64,000 nucleotides of DNA from Bos javanicus (lineage: Eukaryota > Chordata > Mammalia > Artiodactyla > Bovidae): positions 56,959,378 through 57,023,377 of the forward strand of contig NC_083878.1 in the NCBI RefSeq assembly GCF_032452875.1. Direction: 5' to 3'. The notes under the pieces are model-generated. The model worked only from the letters and a program-made list of their open reading frames with translations. It made no database searches and was not told the DNA's origin. Position 1 is the first letter of the stretch, and the number at the start of each line of letters is the position of its first letter. Below are positions 11,045-22,219 of this stretch, in pieces. The position numbers were made by a program, and so were the translations under genes.

Positions 11045-11392
11045 GGGCTTTCTTGGTGGCTTGGTGTTAAAGAATCTGCTTACCAATGCAGGAGACATAG
11101 GTCTGATACCTGATCTGGGAGGATCCCACATGCCATGGAGCATCTAAGTCTGTGCACCACAACTATTGATCCTATACCCTAGAGCCTGAAAGTGGCAACT
11201 GCTTATCCCATGTGCCACACCTACTGAAGTCTGAGCACCCTAGAGCCCATGCTCTGCAACAAGAGACGCCATTGCAATAGGATGCCCACATGCTGCAACG
11301 AGACAGCAGCCCCCACTTGCCACGAGGAGAGAAAAGCCTGTGTTGCAATGAAGACGCAGCACAGCCAAAAATAAATGAATAAATTAAGTTTT
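11045..11392 (+). mobile_element. CHR-2-type SINE (cetartiodactyl)
   Basis: A tRNA-Glu-derived SINE starting 'gggctttcttggtggctt'. It has repeated ccacaactac/ctgaagtctgagc modules and a 'gcagccaaaaataaatgaataaa' tail, the layout of cetartiodactyl CHR SINEs. A likely imperfect duplication is AAACAAGATCC (about 11033) and AAACAAGAGCC (11446-11456). Confidence 0.88.
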
Positions 11393-11597
11393 AAAAAGAA
11401 TTCCTACAAATGAATAATAAAGTCATAGTTTATTTGATAAAAAAATAAACAAGAGCCATATATATACTACCTACAGGAGACCCACTTTAGATCTAAAATA
11501 ATGCAGACTGAAATAGAGGGGAGGGAAAATTTTTTTAATTCAAATAGAGATTTTAAAGGCTAAGTTATCAATAATTATACCAGTTGAAATAGACTTT

Positions 11598-11703
11598 CTT
11601 TTTTTTTTTCTTTTTAGATATTTGTATCTTTATTTTTATTTTTTTATTTTTTTTTAATTTTATTTTTAAACTTTACATAATTGTATTAGTTTTGCTAAAT
11701 ATC
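11598..11703 (-). mobile_element. Very short ruminant L1 3' end with 12-bp TSD
   Basis: About 106 bp holding only the reversed L1 3' terminus ('actttaca.aattgtattagttttgc') and its T-rich tail. GAAATAGACTTT is duplicated at 11586-11597 and 11704-11715, exactly interrupting the host L1. Confidence 0.92.
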
Positions 11704-11898
11704 GAAATAGACTTTAAAATAAAGACTATTACAAAAGACAAGAAGGACATTATATAATGATCAACAAATCATTCCAAGAAGAAGAAAGATCAATTGTAAA
11801 TATCTATGCACCCAACATAGAACCACCTAAGTACATAAAGAAAACATAAACAGACATAAAACGAGAAGTTGGCTGTAATACAAAAATAGTAGGAGACT

Positions 11899-12040
11899 TT
11901 ATTTATTTTATTTTTTTAATTAATTTTTATTGGAGTATAGTTGCTTGCAATGTGTTAGTTTTCACTATATAGCAAAGTGAATCAGATATAGAATCTGACA
12001 TATATATATATATACACACATATACATATATCCTCTCTTT
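11899..12040 (-). mobile_element. Older L1 3' end, antisense
   Basis: Antisense of a cetartiodactyl L1 3' UTR ('ttttattggagtatagttg', 'agcaaagtgaatcag'), followed by a TA/CA-rich tract at 12000-12030. It splits the host L1, which resumes at about 12246. Confidence 0.75.
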
Positions 12041-12245
12041 TGTTTGTTTTGTTTTGTTTTGTTTTTTTAATTTTATTTTATTTTTAAACTTTACAATATT
12101 GTATTAGTTTTGCCAAATATCGAAATGAATCCGCCACAGGTATACCCGCGTTCCCCAGCCTGAACCCTCCTCCCTCCTCCCTCCCCTACCCTCCCTCTGG
12201 GTCGTCCCAGTGCACCAGCCCCAAGCATCCAGTACCGTGCAGCCC
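12041..12245 (-). mobile_element. Ruminant L1 3' end, antisense, 5'-truncated
   Basis: A reversed L1 3' terminus: (TTTTG)n-rich tail, 'actttacaatattgtattag', 'ccgccacaggtatacc', a C/T-rich 'cctccctcctccctcccc' block, and 'gcaccagccccaagcatccag'. The same module recurs at 28777-29103. Confidence 0.9.
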
Positions 12246-12419
12246 ACTTATATTAACAGACAGATCATCCAGTCAGAAAATAAATAAGGAAGCACTGATC
12301 TTAAATGATACATTGGACCAGATGAACTTAATTGATATATAGAACACTGCATCAAAAAGGAGCAGAATACACATTCTTTTTCACGTGTACATGGAACATA
12401 CTCCAGTATAGGTCACACG

Positions 12420-12756
12420 TGCTGTACTGTGCTGTACTAAGTTGTATCAGTCGTGTCTGACTCTTTGCAAACCTATGGACCATAGTGCAACAGGCTTCTC
12501 TGTCCATGGGATTCTCACATCCAAGTACTAACCAGGCACAACCCTGCTTAGCTTCCAAGATCAGATGAGATCAGGTGTGTTCAGGGTGGTATGGCGATAG
12601 ACTGTCCATGGGATTCTTTAGGCAAGAATACTGGAGTGGATAGCTGTGCCCTCCTCCAAGGGAATCTTCCTGACCCAGGGAACAACCTGCATTTCTAAAG
12701 TCTCCTGCATTAGCATGCATGTTTTTTACCACAAACCGCCTGGGAAGCCACGTGAA
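12420..12756 (-). mobile_element. Bov-tA SINE split by a 5S rRNA retropseudogene
   Basis: A reverse Bov-tA in two parts, 12420-12515 and 12602-12756. The SINE segment CTGTCCATGGGATTCT appears on both sides of the 5S insert as a perfect 16-bp target duplication. The tRNA-derived end lies near 12740-12756 (cctgggaagcc). Confidence 0.88.
12514..12602 (-). pseudogene. 5S rRNA tailless retropseudogene (5' ~89 nt)
   Basis: On the minus strand, starting at 12602, the sequence matches 5S rRNA nt 1 to about 89: GTCTATCGCCATACCACCCT, then GGAAGCTAAGCAGGGT and CCTGGTTAGTACTTGGATG. About ten C-to-T/G-to-A-type changes are present. The last 30 or so nt of 5S are absent and there is no A-tail. It is flanked by perfect 16-bp duplications (12500-12515, 12602-12617). 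The transcript is incomplete, so it cannot be a working 5S gene. Confidence 0.95.
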
Positions 12757-12945
12757 AGTCTTGAAAGTGAAAGTTAATCAATCGTGTCTGACTGCAACCC
12801 CATGAACTGTACAGTTCATGGAATTCTCCAGGTCAGAATGCTGGAGTGGGTAGCCTTTCCCTTCCCCAGGGAATCTTCCCAACCCAGGGATTGAACCCAG
12901 GTCTCCCTCATTGCGGGAAGATTCTTTACCAGCTGAGCCACAAGG
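12757..12945 (-). mobile_element. Bov-tA SINE
   Basis: A second reverse Bov-tA directly adjoining the previous one (cgtgtctgactgcaacccc ... gagccacaagggaagccc). The host L1 resumes at about 12950 (aggccacaaaacaaacc). Confidence 0.9.
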
Positions 12946-15229
12946 GAAGCCCTACTAGGCCACAAAACAAACCTCTGTAAATTTAAGAAAATTGAAATAA
13001 TATCAGGCTTCATTACTGACTAGAACACTAAGAGACTAGAAATCAATTACAAAGAAACCTGCAAAAAACACTAACATATGGAGGCTAAAAACAATATACT
13101 ATACATAATCAATCGTTCACTGAAGAAATCAAATAGGAAATCAAATATAACTAAAGAAAAGTGAAAACAAAACACCATGATCCAAAATCTATGGGACACA
13201 GCAAAACCAGATTTAAGAGGAAAGTTTAGAATAATACAAGTTCACCTTAGGAAAAATCTCACATAACAACCTAACCTTACACTTAAAGATATTAGAAAAA
13301 TAAGAACAAAGCTAAGATTTAGTAGAAGAAAATAAATCATTAAGATCAAGCTGAAATAAATGAAACAGAGACAAAGAAAACAGAAAATATCAATGAAACT
13401 AAGAGTTGGTTCATTTAAAATAGAAACAAAATTGATAAAACTTTAGCCAGACTAATCAAGAAATAGAGAAGGCCCATATCAGTTAATTAAAAAATTAAAA
13501 AGGAGAAAAGTACAAGTAACAACTGACACTATAGAAAAACAAAGGATCATGAGATTACTACAAACAATTAAATAGCCATAGATAGCCAATACAATGGACT
13601 ATCTAAAAGAAATAGACAAATTCTATAAATGAACACTCTTCCAAGACTGAACCAGGAAGAAATCAAAAATATGAATGAACCATATTCCAGCAATGAAATT
13701 TAACCAGTAATTTAAAAAAAACTCCCCAAAACCAAAAGTTCAGAGCTAGATGATTTCACAGGTGAAGTCTACCAAACATTTGGAGTACAAATAATACCCA
13801 TCATTCTCAAATTATTCCAGAAAATTATAGAGGAAGAAAGACTTTCACACTCATTCTATGAAAATAAAACTACCCTGATTCTGAAACTGGAGAAAAATAT
13901 CACAGTAAAGATAATTCCTGGCCAGTATCACTGATGAAAATAGATCCTCAACAAAATATTAGCAAATTTAATCCAGTAATACATTACAATAATCATACAC
14001 AATAATCAAGTGGGATTTATCCCAGGGACACAAAGATGGTTCAATATCTGAAGCTCAGTTAATGTGATGCACTACATTAACAAATTGAAGAATGAAAACC
14101 ATATGATCATCTCTGTAGATTCAGAAAAAGCTTTTGACAAAATTTAGCATCCATTTATGATAAAGCCCTTCCAGAAAGTGGATATAGTGGGCCTACTTCA
14201 ACATGGTAAGAGCCAAATATGTTATTCCCACAGATAACACTGAAAAGCTGAAAGCATTTCCTCTAAGATCAGGAACAAGACAAAGATGCCTATTCTGGCC
14301 ACTTTTATTCAACACAGCATTGGATGTTCTAGTCACAGCAGTAAGACAAGAAAAATAAATAAAAGAAATGCAAATTGGGAAGGAAGAACTAAACCATTAC
14401 TGTTTATAGATGACATGATACTATGCTTAGAAAATCCTAAATACATCTCAAAAAATTATTACTTATTACCCAATTACTAAGTAAAGTTACAGGATACAAA
14501 ATTAATATACAGAACTCTGTTGCATTTCTATATACTAAAAATGAACTATCAGAAAGTGAAATTAAGAAAACAATTACAATTCCAATTATATCAAAAAGGA
14601 TAAAATACCCAAGAATAAACCTACCTGAGGCGGTAAAAGATTTGTACTCAAAAAACTATAAGTCACTGATGAAAGTAATTCAAGGCAACACATGTGGAAA
14701 AATATACTGTTCACCAAATGGAAAAAATTATGCTGTTAAAATAGCCTTACTACTTGAGGCAATACAATCTCTATCAAAATATAAAAGGCATTTTTCAAAG
14801 AGCTTTAAAAACGTCCTAAAATTCATATGGAAACACAAACAATTCCAAACAGAGAAAACAACCTTGAAAAAGATCAGAACTGGAAGAATCATACTCCCTG
14901 ACTTCAGATTATGCTACAAAGCTATAATTAAAAAAAAAAAAAAAGTATACACTGGCACAGAAATAGACATTTATATCACTGGAGAGCTCAGAAATAAAAC
15001 CACACATAATTAATTACTGAAAAAGGGGGCAAGATTAAAACAGAGAAAAGAAAGTGTCTTCAATAAGTTATACTGGGAAAACTTGACTGTTATATTTAAA
15101 ACAAACGAGATTAGGATATTTCCTCACACCAAATTAAAAAACTCAAAATATTGATAGATTAAAGACCTAAATGTAAGACTTTAACCATGCAAACTCCTAG
15201 AAAAGAACATAGGCAGAATGCATAAATCA

Positions 15230-15363
15230 TTTTGTGTGTGTGCTCAGTCATGTCTGACTCTTTGAGACCCCATAGACTCTGTCCCGCCAGGCTTCTCTGT
15301 CCATGGAATTTTCCAGGCAAGAATATTGGAGTGGGTTGCCATTTCCTACTCCAGGGAAATATT

Positions 15364-15396
<33 letters not shown>

Positions 15397-15410
15397 GTTT
15401 GTTTGTTTTT
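15230..15410 (-). mobile_element. Truncated Bov-tA SINE plus (TTG)n/(TTTG)n microsatellite
   Basis: The reverse SINE 3' half at 15230-15357 lacks the tRNA-derived end. It runs into a TTG-repeat then TTTG-repeat tract at 15364-15410. The host L1 resumes at about 15420. Confidence 0.85.
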
Positions 15411-16121
15411 TGGATCTGTGTATTAAGACAAAAGGGACAAAAGCAAATGGGATTTAATTAAACTTAGAAATTTTCCAGAGCAAGGTAAACCATTGACATG
15501 AAAACACAATCTACTGAATGGGAAACAGTATTTGAAAACAATATGACTGATAAGGAATTATATATCCAAAGTATATAAACAATTCATACACCTCATGATA
15601 TTGAATAAAAATATCAAACAATTCATTTAAAAATTTCTCCTGAAAAGGCATTTCTCCAAAGAAGACATGCAGATGGCCAACGGGCACTTTAAAAGATGCT
15701 CAACATTGCTAATCATCAGAGAAACGGAAATCAAAACCACGAGTTATCACCTCACTCCTGTCAGAATAGCTATCATCAAAATGACCACAAACAACAAATA
15801 TTAGAGAGGATGTGAAGAATAAGGAACCCTTTTACACTGTTGATGGAAATGTAAATTGGTGCAATCTCTGTGGAAAAATTATGAAAGATACTCAAAAGAT
15901 TAAAATTAGGACTACTATAACATGCAGCAGTTCCACTCTTGAGAATATATCTAAAGCAAATAAAAGCACTGATTTGAAAAGATATATATATCCCAGTATC
16001 CATAGCAGTATTATTTACAATAGTCAAGATGTGGAAGAAAGCTAGGTATACATCAATAAATGAATGGATGAAGGGAATGTGGTATGTGTGCACATATATA
16101 CATACATGTATATATGTGTAT

Positions 16122-16330
16122 GGGGTTTCCCTGGTGGCTCAGATGGTAAAGAATCTGACAGCAATGCCACAGACCTAGGTTCGATCCCTGGGTTGGGAAG
16201 ATCCCCTGTAGAAGAGAATGCCACCCACTCCAGTATTCTTGCCTGGAAAATTCCATGGACAGAGGAGCCTGGAAGGCTACAGTCCATGTGGTCACAAAGT
16301 GTCAGACACAACTGACTAACCAGTACCATA
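16122..16330 (+). mobile_element. Bov-tA SINE
   Basis: A forward Bov-tA starting 'ggggtttccctggtggctca', with an intact internal-promoter-like 'ggttcgatccc' and ending 'gtcagacacaactgactaac'. It is followed by (AC)n at 16333-16354. Confidence 0.93.
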
Positions 16331-16332
16331 CA

Positions 16333-16408
16333 TACACACACACACACACACACAGGGGAATATTATATTATTATGTACATGCATTATATGTGTGTAGATA
16401 TATATATG

Positions 16409-16461
<53 letters not shown>
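16333..16461. repeat. (AC)n, (TA)n and (GA)n microsatellites
   Basis: Three simple repeats: AC at 16333-16354, TA-rich at 16396-16440 and GA at 16441-16460. They sit in the L1 3' end next to the SINE. Confidence 0.95.
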
Positions 16462-16890
16462 GTATTAGCCTTAAAAAGATGACATTCTGCTCTTTGCAAC
16501 AACATGGGTAGACCTAGAATATATTATGCTTAGTGAAGTAAATCTGACAGAGAAGGAGAAATACTACATATTATCACTTATATGTGGAGCATAAATAATA
16601 AAACAAACTAGTGAATATAGAAAAAAAATGGACTCACAGATTTAGAGAATGAACTAGAAATTACCAGCAGGTAGAGGGAAAGAGGGAAGGGCAATCAAGG
16701 GATAAGGTAGTAAGAGTTAAAAACTACTGGGTATAAAATAAGTTACAAGGATGTATTGTATAATACAGGTAATACAGCCAACATTTTATACTAAATATAC
16801 TTGGAATGTAACCTTTAAAAATTGTGATCACTATATTGCTCACCTGTAACATAATTGTATAGTAATAATACCTCCTTAGAAAAGAAAAAT

Positions 16891-17205
16891 AATGAAAATT
16901 GGAAATATAACTACTCATTGATGTCTTAATATTTTCCGTCTTATGTTACATTTCCAATACAAAGTTTCTGTTTTCCATATGTTCTTTATAAAATTATTTT
17001 TCACATCTGGATACCAAGTGTTAAATACAAAAATTTACTTCTATATCTAGAATCATATGTACTACATATTGTGTCCTCTGTTCTATGATTTTTAGATTTT
17101 TGATGTTTGAAATATGTCAGATTTATCAAAAGTAGTGGAAAAATTTTATGTAGATTAATGGAGATTTTAAGTTAAATAACATTTATTTAGTTTATGTTTA
17201 AAATT
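16891..17205. other. Unassigned interval
   Basis: AT-rich DNA between the L1 tail and the hAT element. Nothing recognised. Confidence 0.5.
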
Positions 17206-17213
17206 AAATAAGA

Positions 17214-19776
17214 GGAGGGTCTCCAATCCTGATACTGGTCCATGGCCTGTTAGGAACTGGGTCACACAGCAGGAGGTGAGCAGTGGGTGAGTGAGTGAAG
17301 CTTCAGCTGATGTTCCCCATTGCTTGCATTACCCCCTGAGCTCCACCTCCTGTCAGATCAGCAGTGGCATTAGATTCTCATAGGAGTGTAAACTCTATTG
17401 TGAACTGAGCATGCTCAGGATCTAAGTTGTGCACTCCTTATGAAAATCTGAGGCCTGATGAACTGAGTGGAGCTGAGGCAGTGATGCTAGAACTAGGCAA
17501 TGGCTGCAAATACAAATCATCATTAGCAGAGAGGTTTGATTGCACAGAGGCAATAATAAATCACTTGTTTACAGACATATCAAAACTCTATCAGTGAGGG
17601 CAAGTGACAATTAAACTGCATCTGGTGGCAGGCTTTAAGTTAGAATCCAAAACCTTAATCTGCTCATGACCTGCCGGCCCATTATTTTATCTACCACTTT
17701 CATCTGTGCCTCTTTCCTGCACTGAGCATTTGTCTCAATCACATTTCTGGTGAGCCTAGAAGTTTACCCTAACCAAAATGAGTAAAAAATAAATGTCACT
17801 GGAGAGCATTTTTGAAAAGGGGGAAAGATCCAACAGGAAGAATACAGAAGACTCTGACTACCAAAAAAAAAAAAAAGAAAGCTCTATTTAAAAGAAAATA
17901 TCAAGAATCCCACTTAAATTATAGGTTCATCGCAAGAAGTGATTCACATTCTTCAAGCCTGCTTTGTAAAATACGTGGCAACTGGCTATCCAATGAAGCC
18001 ATGAAACCTTCAAAACTGCTTTGCCATATGGAGACAAGCACCTTGTATTAAAAGACAAGTCTTTGGAGTTTAAAAACAAAAACAAAAACGTGAATATGAA
18101 GAATAGAAGTGATTATTCAAGGCCACCACTTCATTAAATGTGTCTGCACTGACGGCATTATTCTTAGTGGATAATCACATTGCTAAAACTAAGAAATCCT
18201 TTGCTATTGGTGAAGAGTTGATCCTATCTGCTGCTAAGGACATTTGCCGTGAACTTTAAGGAGAGGCTGCAGTTCAAAAGATGGCATGGGTTCCTCTTTC
18301 AGGTAGGACCATAACTAGATGAATTGATAAAATAGCAGAGGATATTGAGGCACAATTGCCAGAGAGGACTGGGCCACTTGGTGTGCAGCCCAGGCTGATG
18401 AGTCTACCAGTGTTGACAACAGCACAAGAATGCTTTGTGTTGTGTGATATATCTTCAGGAAGTTGTGCACAAGGATATGTCGTGTGCACTTTTGTTGCCA
18501 ACCAATACCGCAGCTGCAGAACCATTCAAGTCTTTGAATATTTACATATCAGGAAAACTGAAATGGTCATTCTGTGTATGTATGTATGGACAGAATGTTT
18601 GTCATGACTAGATGGATTTCCGGTTTTGCTACTCAGGTCAAAGAGGTAGCTTCTGAATGTGAATCTACACTCTGTGTCATCCATAGAGACATGCTGGCTA
18701 AGTGAAAAATGTCACCAAACTTAAAAACTTTTTGTTGGATATGATTAAAATAATCAGCCACATTATGGTGCATGCTCATAACTCGTGTCTTTGTGCCACT
18801 TTGTTAGGAGATGGACACAGAACACATATGTCTTCTCATATATAGAAAGGCCAGAGTTTTTGAATTATGAGAGCTGCTCCAGAGATTCCTTTTAGAAAAA
18901 CAGTCACCATTGGCAGCATATTTCTGTGACACCGAATGGGTAGCAAAATTTACTTGTGTGACATATTCAACCTATTCAACTAACTCAGTCTGTCACATCA
19001 TGGGAAGATTACAACTGTATTCAAATCTGAGATAAAGTGGCTATATTCAAAGCCAAACTGGAGTTATGGGGGCAATGAGTGAACATTCTGAATTTTGACA
19101 TGTTTCAAACATTAGTGGAGATTTTGAAAGAGACTGAACCAAGGGCCTTCTTTCTTCCAGCTGGTTCATGATCACCTACCTCAGCTTTCAAAAGAGTTTG
19201 AGTGTTACTTCCCAATTACAAAAGATCCCCAAACTGGGAAGGAATAGATCCATGACCTATTTGTGAATAAGCCAGGTGAATCAACTTTGTCTGTGCTAGA
19301 AGAGCATCAACTGCTTGAGGTCACAAATGACAGTAGCCTTAAAAGTGTGTTTGAGACAACTTCAAATCTCTATATTTCTGGATTAAAGCCAAGTCAGAAT
19401 ATCCTGAGACTGCCACAAAAGCACTGAGTCTGCTTCCATTTCCAACATCCTATCTTTGTGAATCAGAGTTTTCTGTAGTGACAGCAGCCAAAACCAGATT
19501 ATAGACTAGACTAACACAGTGTCACTGTCTTCAGTCACTCCTGTTTGGGATTGTCTAGTTCCATGAAAACAAGGTCAAGGCTGGCACTGATTCTGCACTG
19601 TAGTGAGTTGTCTAATTACTTCATTATATACCACAATGCAATAATAATAGAAAAAAGTACACAATGAAAATAATGTGCTTGAACCATCCTGAAACCATTC
19701 CCCTTGCCCCCCAGGTCTGGGAAAAGTTGCCATCCACAGAACTGGTCTCTTGAGCCAGAAAGGTTGGAGAGCACTG
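17214..19776 (+). mobile_element. Charlie3/MER1-like hAT DNA transposon, end to end
   Basis: About 2.56 kb bounded by an exact 8-bp target duplication, AAATAAGA, at 17206-17213 and 19777-19784, as expected for hAT. The ends carry decayed inverted repeats: the left has GGGTCTCCAA, the right reverse complement has GCTCTCCAACC. The left subterminal region (tactggtccatggcctgttagg) and right subterminal region are typical of the MER1/Charlie group. It holds a dead transposase (separate entry). No younger repeat interrupts it. Confidence 0.9.
17780..19520 (+). pseudogene. hAT (Charlie-type) transposase fossil
   Basis: In shifting plus frames the region reads like a Charlie/ZBED-family transposase. 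A BED-finger-like N-terminus lies at about 17815-18050 (WLSNEAMKPSKLL at about 17978), with its Cys pair partly lost. The catalytic region runs from about 18120 to 19400 (FTIGEELI-like at about 18200, CTDG-like at about 18150). The C-terminal hAT dimerisation block is near 19430-19480 (LPFPTSYLCESEFS-like). Many stops and frameshifts rule out a domesticated gene. Confidence 0.82.
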
Positions 19777-19851
19777 AAATAAGAGATCTGGGGTAAATAA
19801 TAGCTTCTACTCGAAAATAAATATAAGAAATGTGTTTTGTTGCTGCTTTTC

Positions 19852-20058
19852 AGTCACTAAGTCATGTCTGACTCTTTGTGACCCCATGGACTCCACACAC
19901 CAGGCTCCTCTGTCCTCCACTATCTTTAGGAGTTTGCTCAAATTCATGTCCATAGAGTTGGTAATGCTATCCAGCCATCTCATCCTCTGCCATTCCCTTT
20001 TCCTTTTGCCTTCATTGTCTCCCAGCATCAGGGTCTTTTCTGAATATTCATGTGACTG
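19852..20058 (-). mobile_element. BovB 3' end fragment
   Basis: A reversed BovB 3' terminus (cagtcactaagtcatgtctg ... cagcatcagggtcttttctg). 5'-truncated, with no clear target duplication. Confidence 0.85.
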
Positions 20059-20069
20059 AAGAAATACAA

Positions 20070-21030
20070 GTGCAAACACACAAAAATGTCACTAACATTT
20101 CCATTACTTGGAAGAGAAAACAAAATTATTTTTATCATTATTGGAATATTTTTCTAGATGTTTCTTTTATTTTCTTTTCTTTTTTGCAAGTACGGATATG
20201 GTATAGATGAAGGAATGGTGAGAGAAATTGTTGGAATTTTGCAGACATTGTTGTACTACAGTGAATCTAGTATTACACACATTTTCAGAAATTACTTTAA
20301 ATTCTCATTGCTTAAATTGTTAATACTAAACAAATTGGAGTTAAAAAAAAGAAGTACATATATATGTGTATATATATACATATACTTTTATAATTGGTAA
20401 TACTAATAAAATATTTCTAAAAATTATGAAAAATAGGAAAATATTTAAAAGACATGAATCATTATGGTTTTAGTTGTTCAACTTCACATTTCATAGTTAC
20501 AGTATTATTAAATACCTTTTCCCACCCTTCTTCCCATCTAGCAATTTTGACTTTTGCATCATTTTTGTTTTTTGATGTTTATACCTTTTTACATTCTACT
20601 CTGCAATCATAATTAAGACAGATATTTAGCCAACTAAATATTGAATCACCATCTTCCTATCTAGTGATTTTGACTTTTGTATCTTTTTTGTATTTTGATG
20701 TTTATACATTTTTACATTCCACTCTGCAATTATAATTAAGACAGATATTTAGTCAACTAAATATTGAACTATATATTAAACTAAATTTAGCCAACTGAAT
20801 ATTGAACTATATCTAATTATAACCAATTATTTCCAGTTCTAGCCCTTCTATCATCAAGTTTATTACCTCAAGTTTTGATTCATTATTTGATATCTGTATT
20901 TTATTGTTAATATTTTTGAGAAGTTTATAATTATTATATCCTTTAATTTATTACATGCTAAATAATTCCTATGTGATACTTTACATTAGTAAGAAAAACC
21001 TCTTCCTTTTCTTTATTTAAGCTTAAAGAC
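20070..21030. other. Unassigned AT-rich interval
   Basis: A+T-rich DNA with no recognised family apart from the tandem duplication listed separately at 20525-20785. Confidence 0.5.
20525..20785. repeat. 123-bp tandem duplication
   Basis: Two adjacent copies of a unit with GACTTTTG[C/T]ATC, GATGTTTATAC, TTTTTACATTC and AATTAAGACAGATATTTAG. The same GACTTTTG is at 20549 and 20672, so the period is 123 bp. The copies differ at roughly one base in ten. A shorter echo of the unit end follows to about 20815. Confidence 0.9.
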
Positions 21031-21039
21031 ATGGTTACA

Positions 21040-22010
21040 GTGTCTTCTGTCATTAATTTTTGTCCCCAGCTTGTCAGTTCATATTTCTATTGCTGGATTT
21101 TATTTGATGATTGGTTATATTAAGATGGATGCTTTACTCACTGAATATTTATAATTTACTTCTGTTTTATTTAACTTAAAAAATAACTTGGCTTGTATAA
21201 TATTCTTGATTACATTTTCTTTCCATCAGCACTTTGTATATAGCACTCTATTTTCATCTGTCTTAGGAGTTGCTCTGGAGAGGCCTGTGTTGCAATTATT
21301 CTCCTTGGATGATAACTTGATTTTCAACCTAGATATCTAATGCCCTTCTTTTTTCCCTCTTGGCATTTTAATAATTTAACCAGGAATTCATCAGCACAAA
21401 CTGATCTGTATTTTTTCCTGATATTTTAAATGCCCTATATATCTGAATCTTTTATTTTTAATTTCTGGGAATTTTTTGCAACTATATATTAATACTTTTT
21501 AAGAGTCAACTGGGATTAATTTATGCATACCTATTTTTCTTTTGCTGGACTATGTATATTAATGTAATTTCTCATGTCTTTCATTGTAACTTCATATCTA
21601 TTATAATCTCAGTTATAATGCTTACTCTATTGAGTAATTGGATATTCATTCCTAAGCCATGGCAAATCCATTCTCAAATGATTATAATGTGTTTACTGTT
21701 TCCATTATGGTGTTGTTGTGTCATTCAATTTAATTCTGTATTTGTGTGATTTCCCAGTCAACTCTTACTGTTGTTTTCTCACTTTAAATTTCTTTATTAA
21801 AAATTATTCAGATTTTTATTACTTTCTACAAAAAAAATGAAACACTTGCAATGATATATCTCTTTCCCTTGGGTTATGATATATTCCAGAATGCATTATT
21901 TATCACTTTATTTTGCTGCTTCTTACTTATTTTCATCTTTTCTTCAATTTCCTAACTGGCTTCTCTTGTATAAATTCCAAATCTTAAATTTCTGTATTTA
22001 TTTCTTTCCT
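21040..22010 (-). mobile_element. Possible antisense old L1 5' region
   Basis: Phrases such as 'cagcactttgtata', 'gatgataacttgattttcaac' and 'catgtctttcattgtaac' follow the order seen in antisense 5' regions of old mammalian L1s. Heavily diverged, so the assignment is tentative. Confidence 0.4.
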
Positions 22011-22219
22011 CTGTATGCTAAAACTCTGTCCTATTGATTTGGTCAAAGTATTAGATCTTGGATCTACTTACTTGTTTATCTCCCACTCCCAATCCCACCT
22101 GTGGTCAACTCTCTTTTCTATCTGATCTTCCACAATTTCAGACTTTGAAGACATTAAAACTTCCTTATTCTCTTCATACTGTCTATTTTTCTTTCTTCCT
22201 TTCTTTCCATAAAAAGATT

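Larger units (their letters stand above)
10600..16890 (+). mobile_element. Old L1 LINE (L1MA/MB-like), ORF2 and 3' UTR, heavily interrupted
   Basis: L1 signal runs in order along the plus strand. The ORF1-ORF2 spacer is at about 10620-10930 and the endonuclease start at 10930-11040. Endonuclease and linker blocks follow at 11450-12420 and 12950-13750. The RT region at 13750-14480 has a FIDDMILCLENPK-like catalytic block at about 14399-14440. C-terminal ORF2 follows to about 16080, and the 3' UTR lies at 16470-16890. The frame is destroyed by stops and frameshifts. Younger insertions lie at 11045-11392, 11598-11703, 11899-12245, 12420-12945, 15230-15410 and 16122-16330. It is clearly older than the ruminant SINEs it carries. 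Confidence 0.85.

Noticed and set aside
12514..12602. A functional 5S rRNA gene
   Set aside because: The last 30 or so nt are missing, many substitutions are present and it is flanked by retroposition-type duplications.
17780..19520. A domesticated ZBED-type gene
   Set aside because: Stops and frameshifts occur throughout, and the element retains both transposon ends and its TSD, so it is an ordinary fossil.
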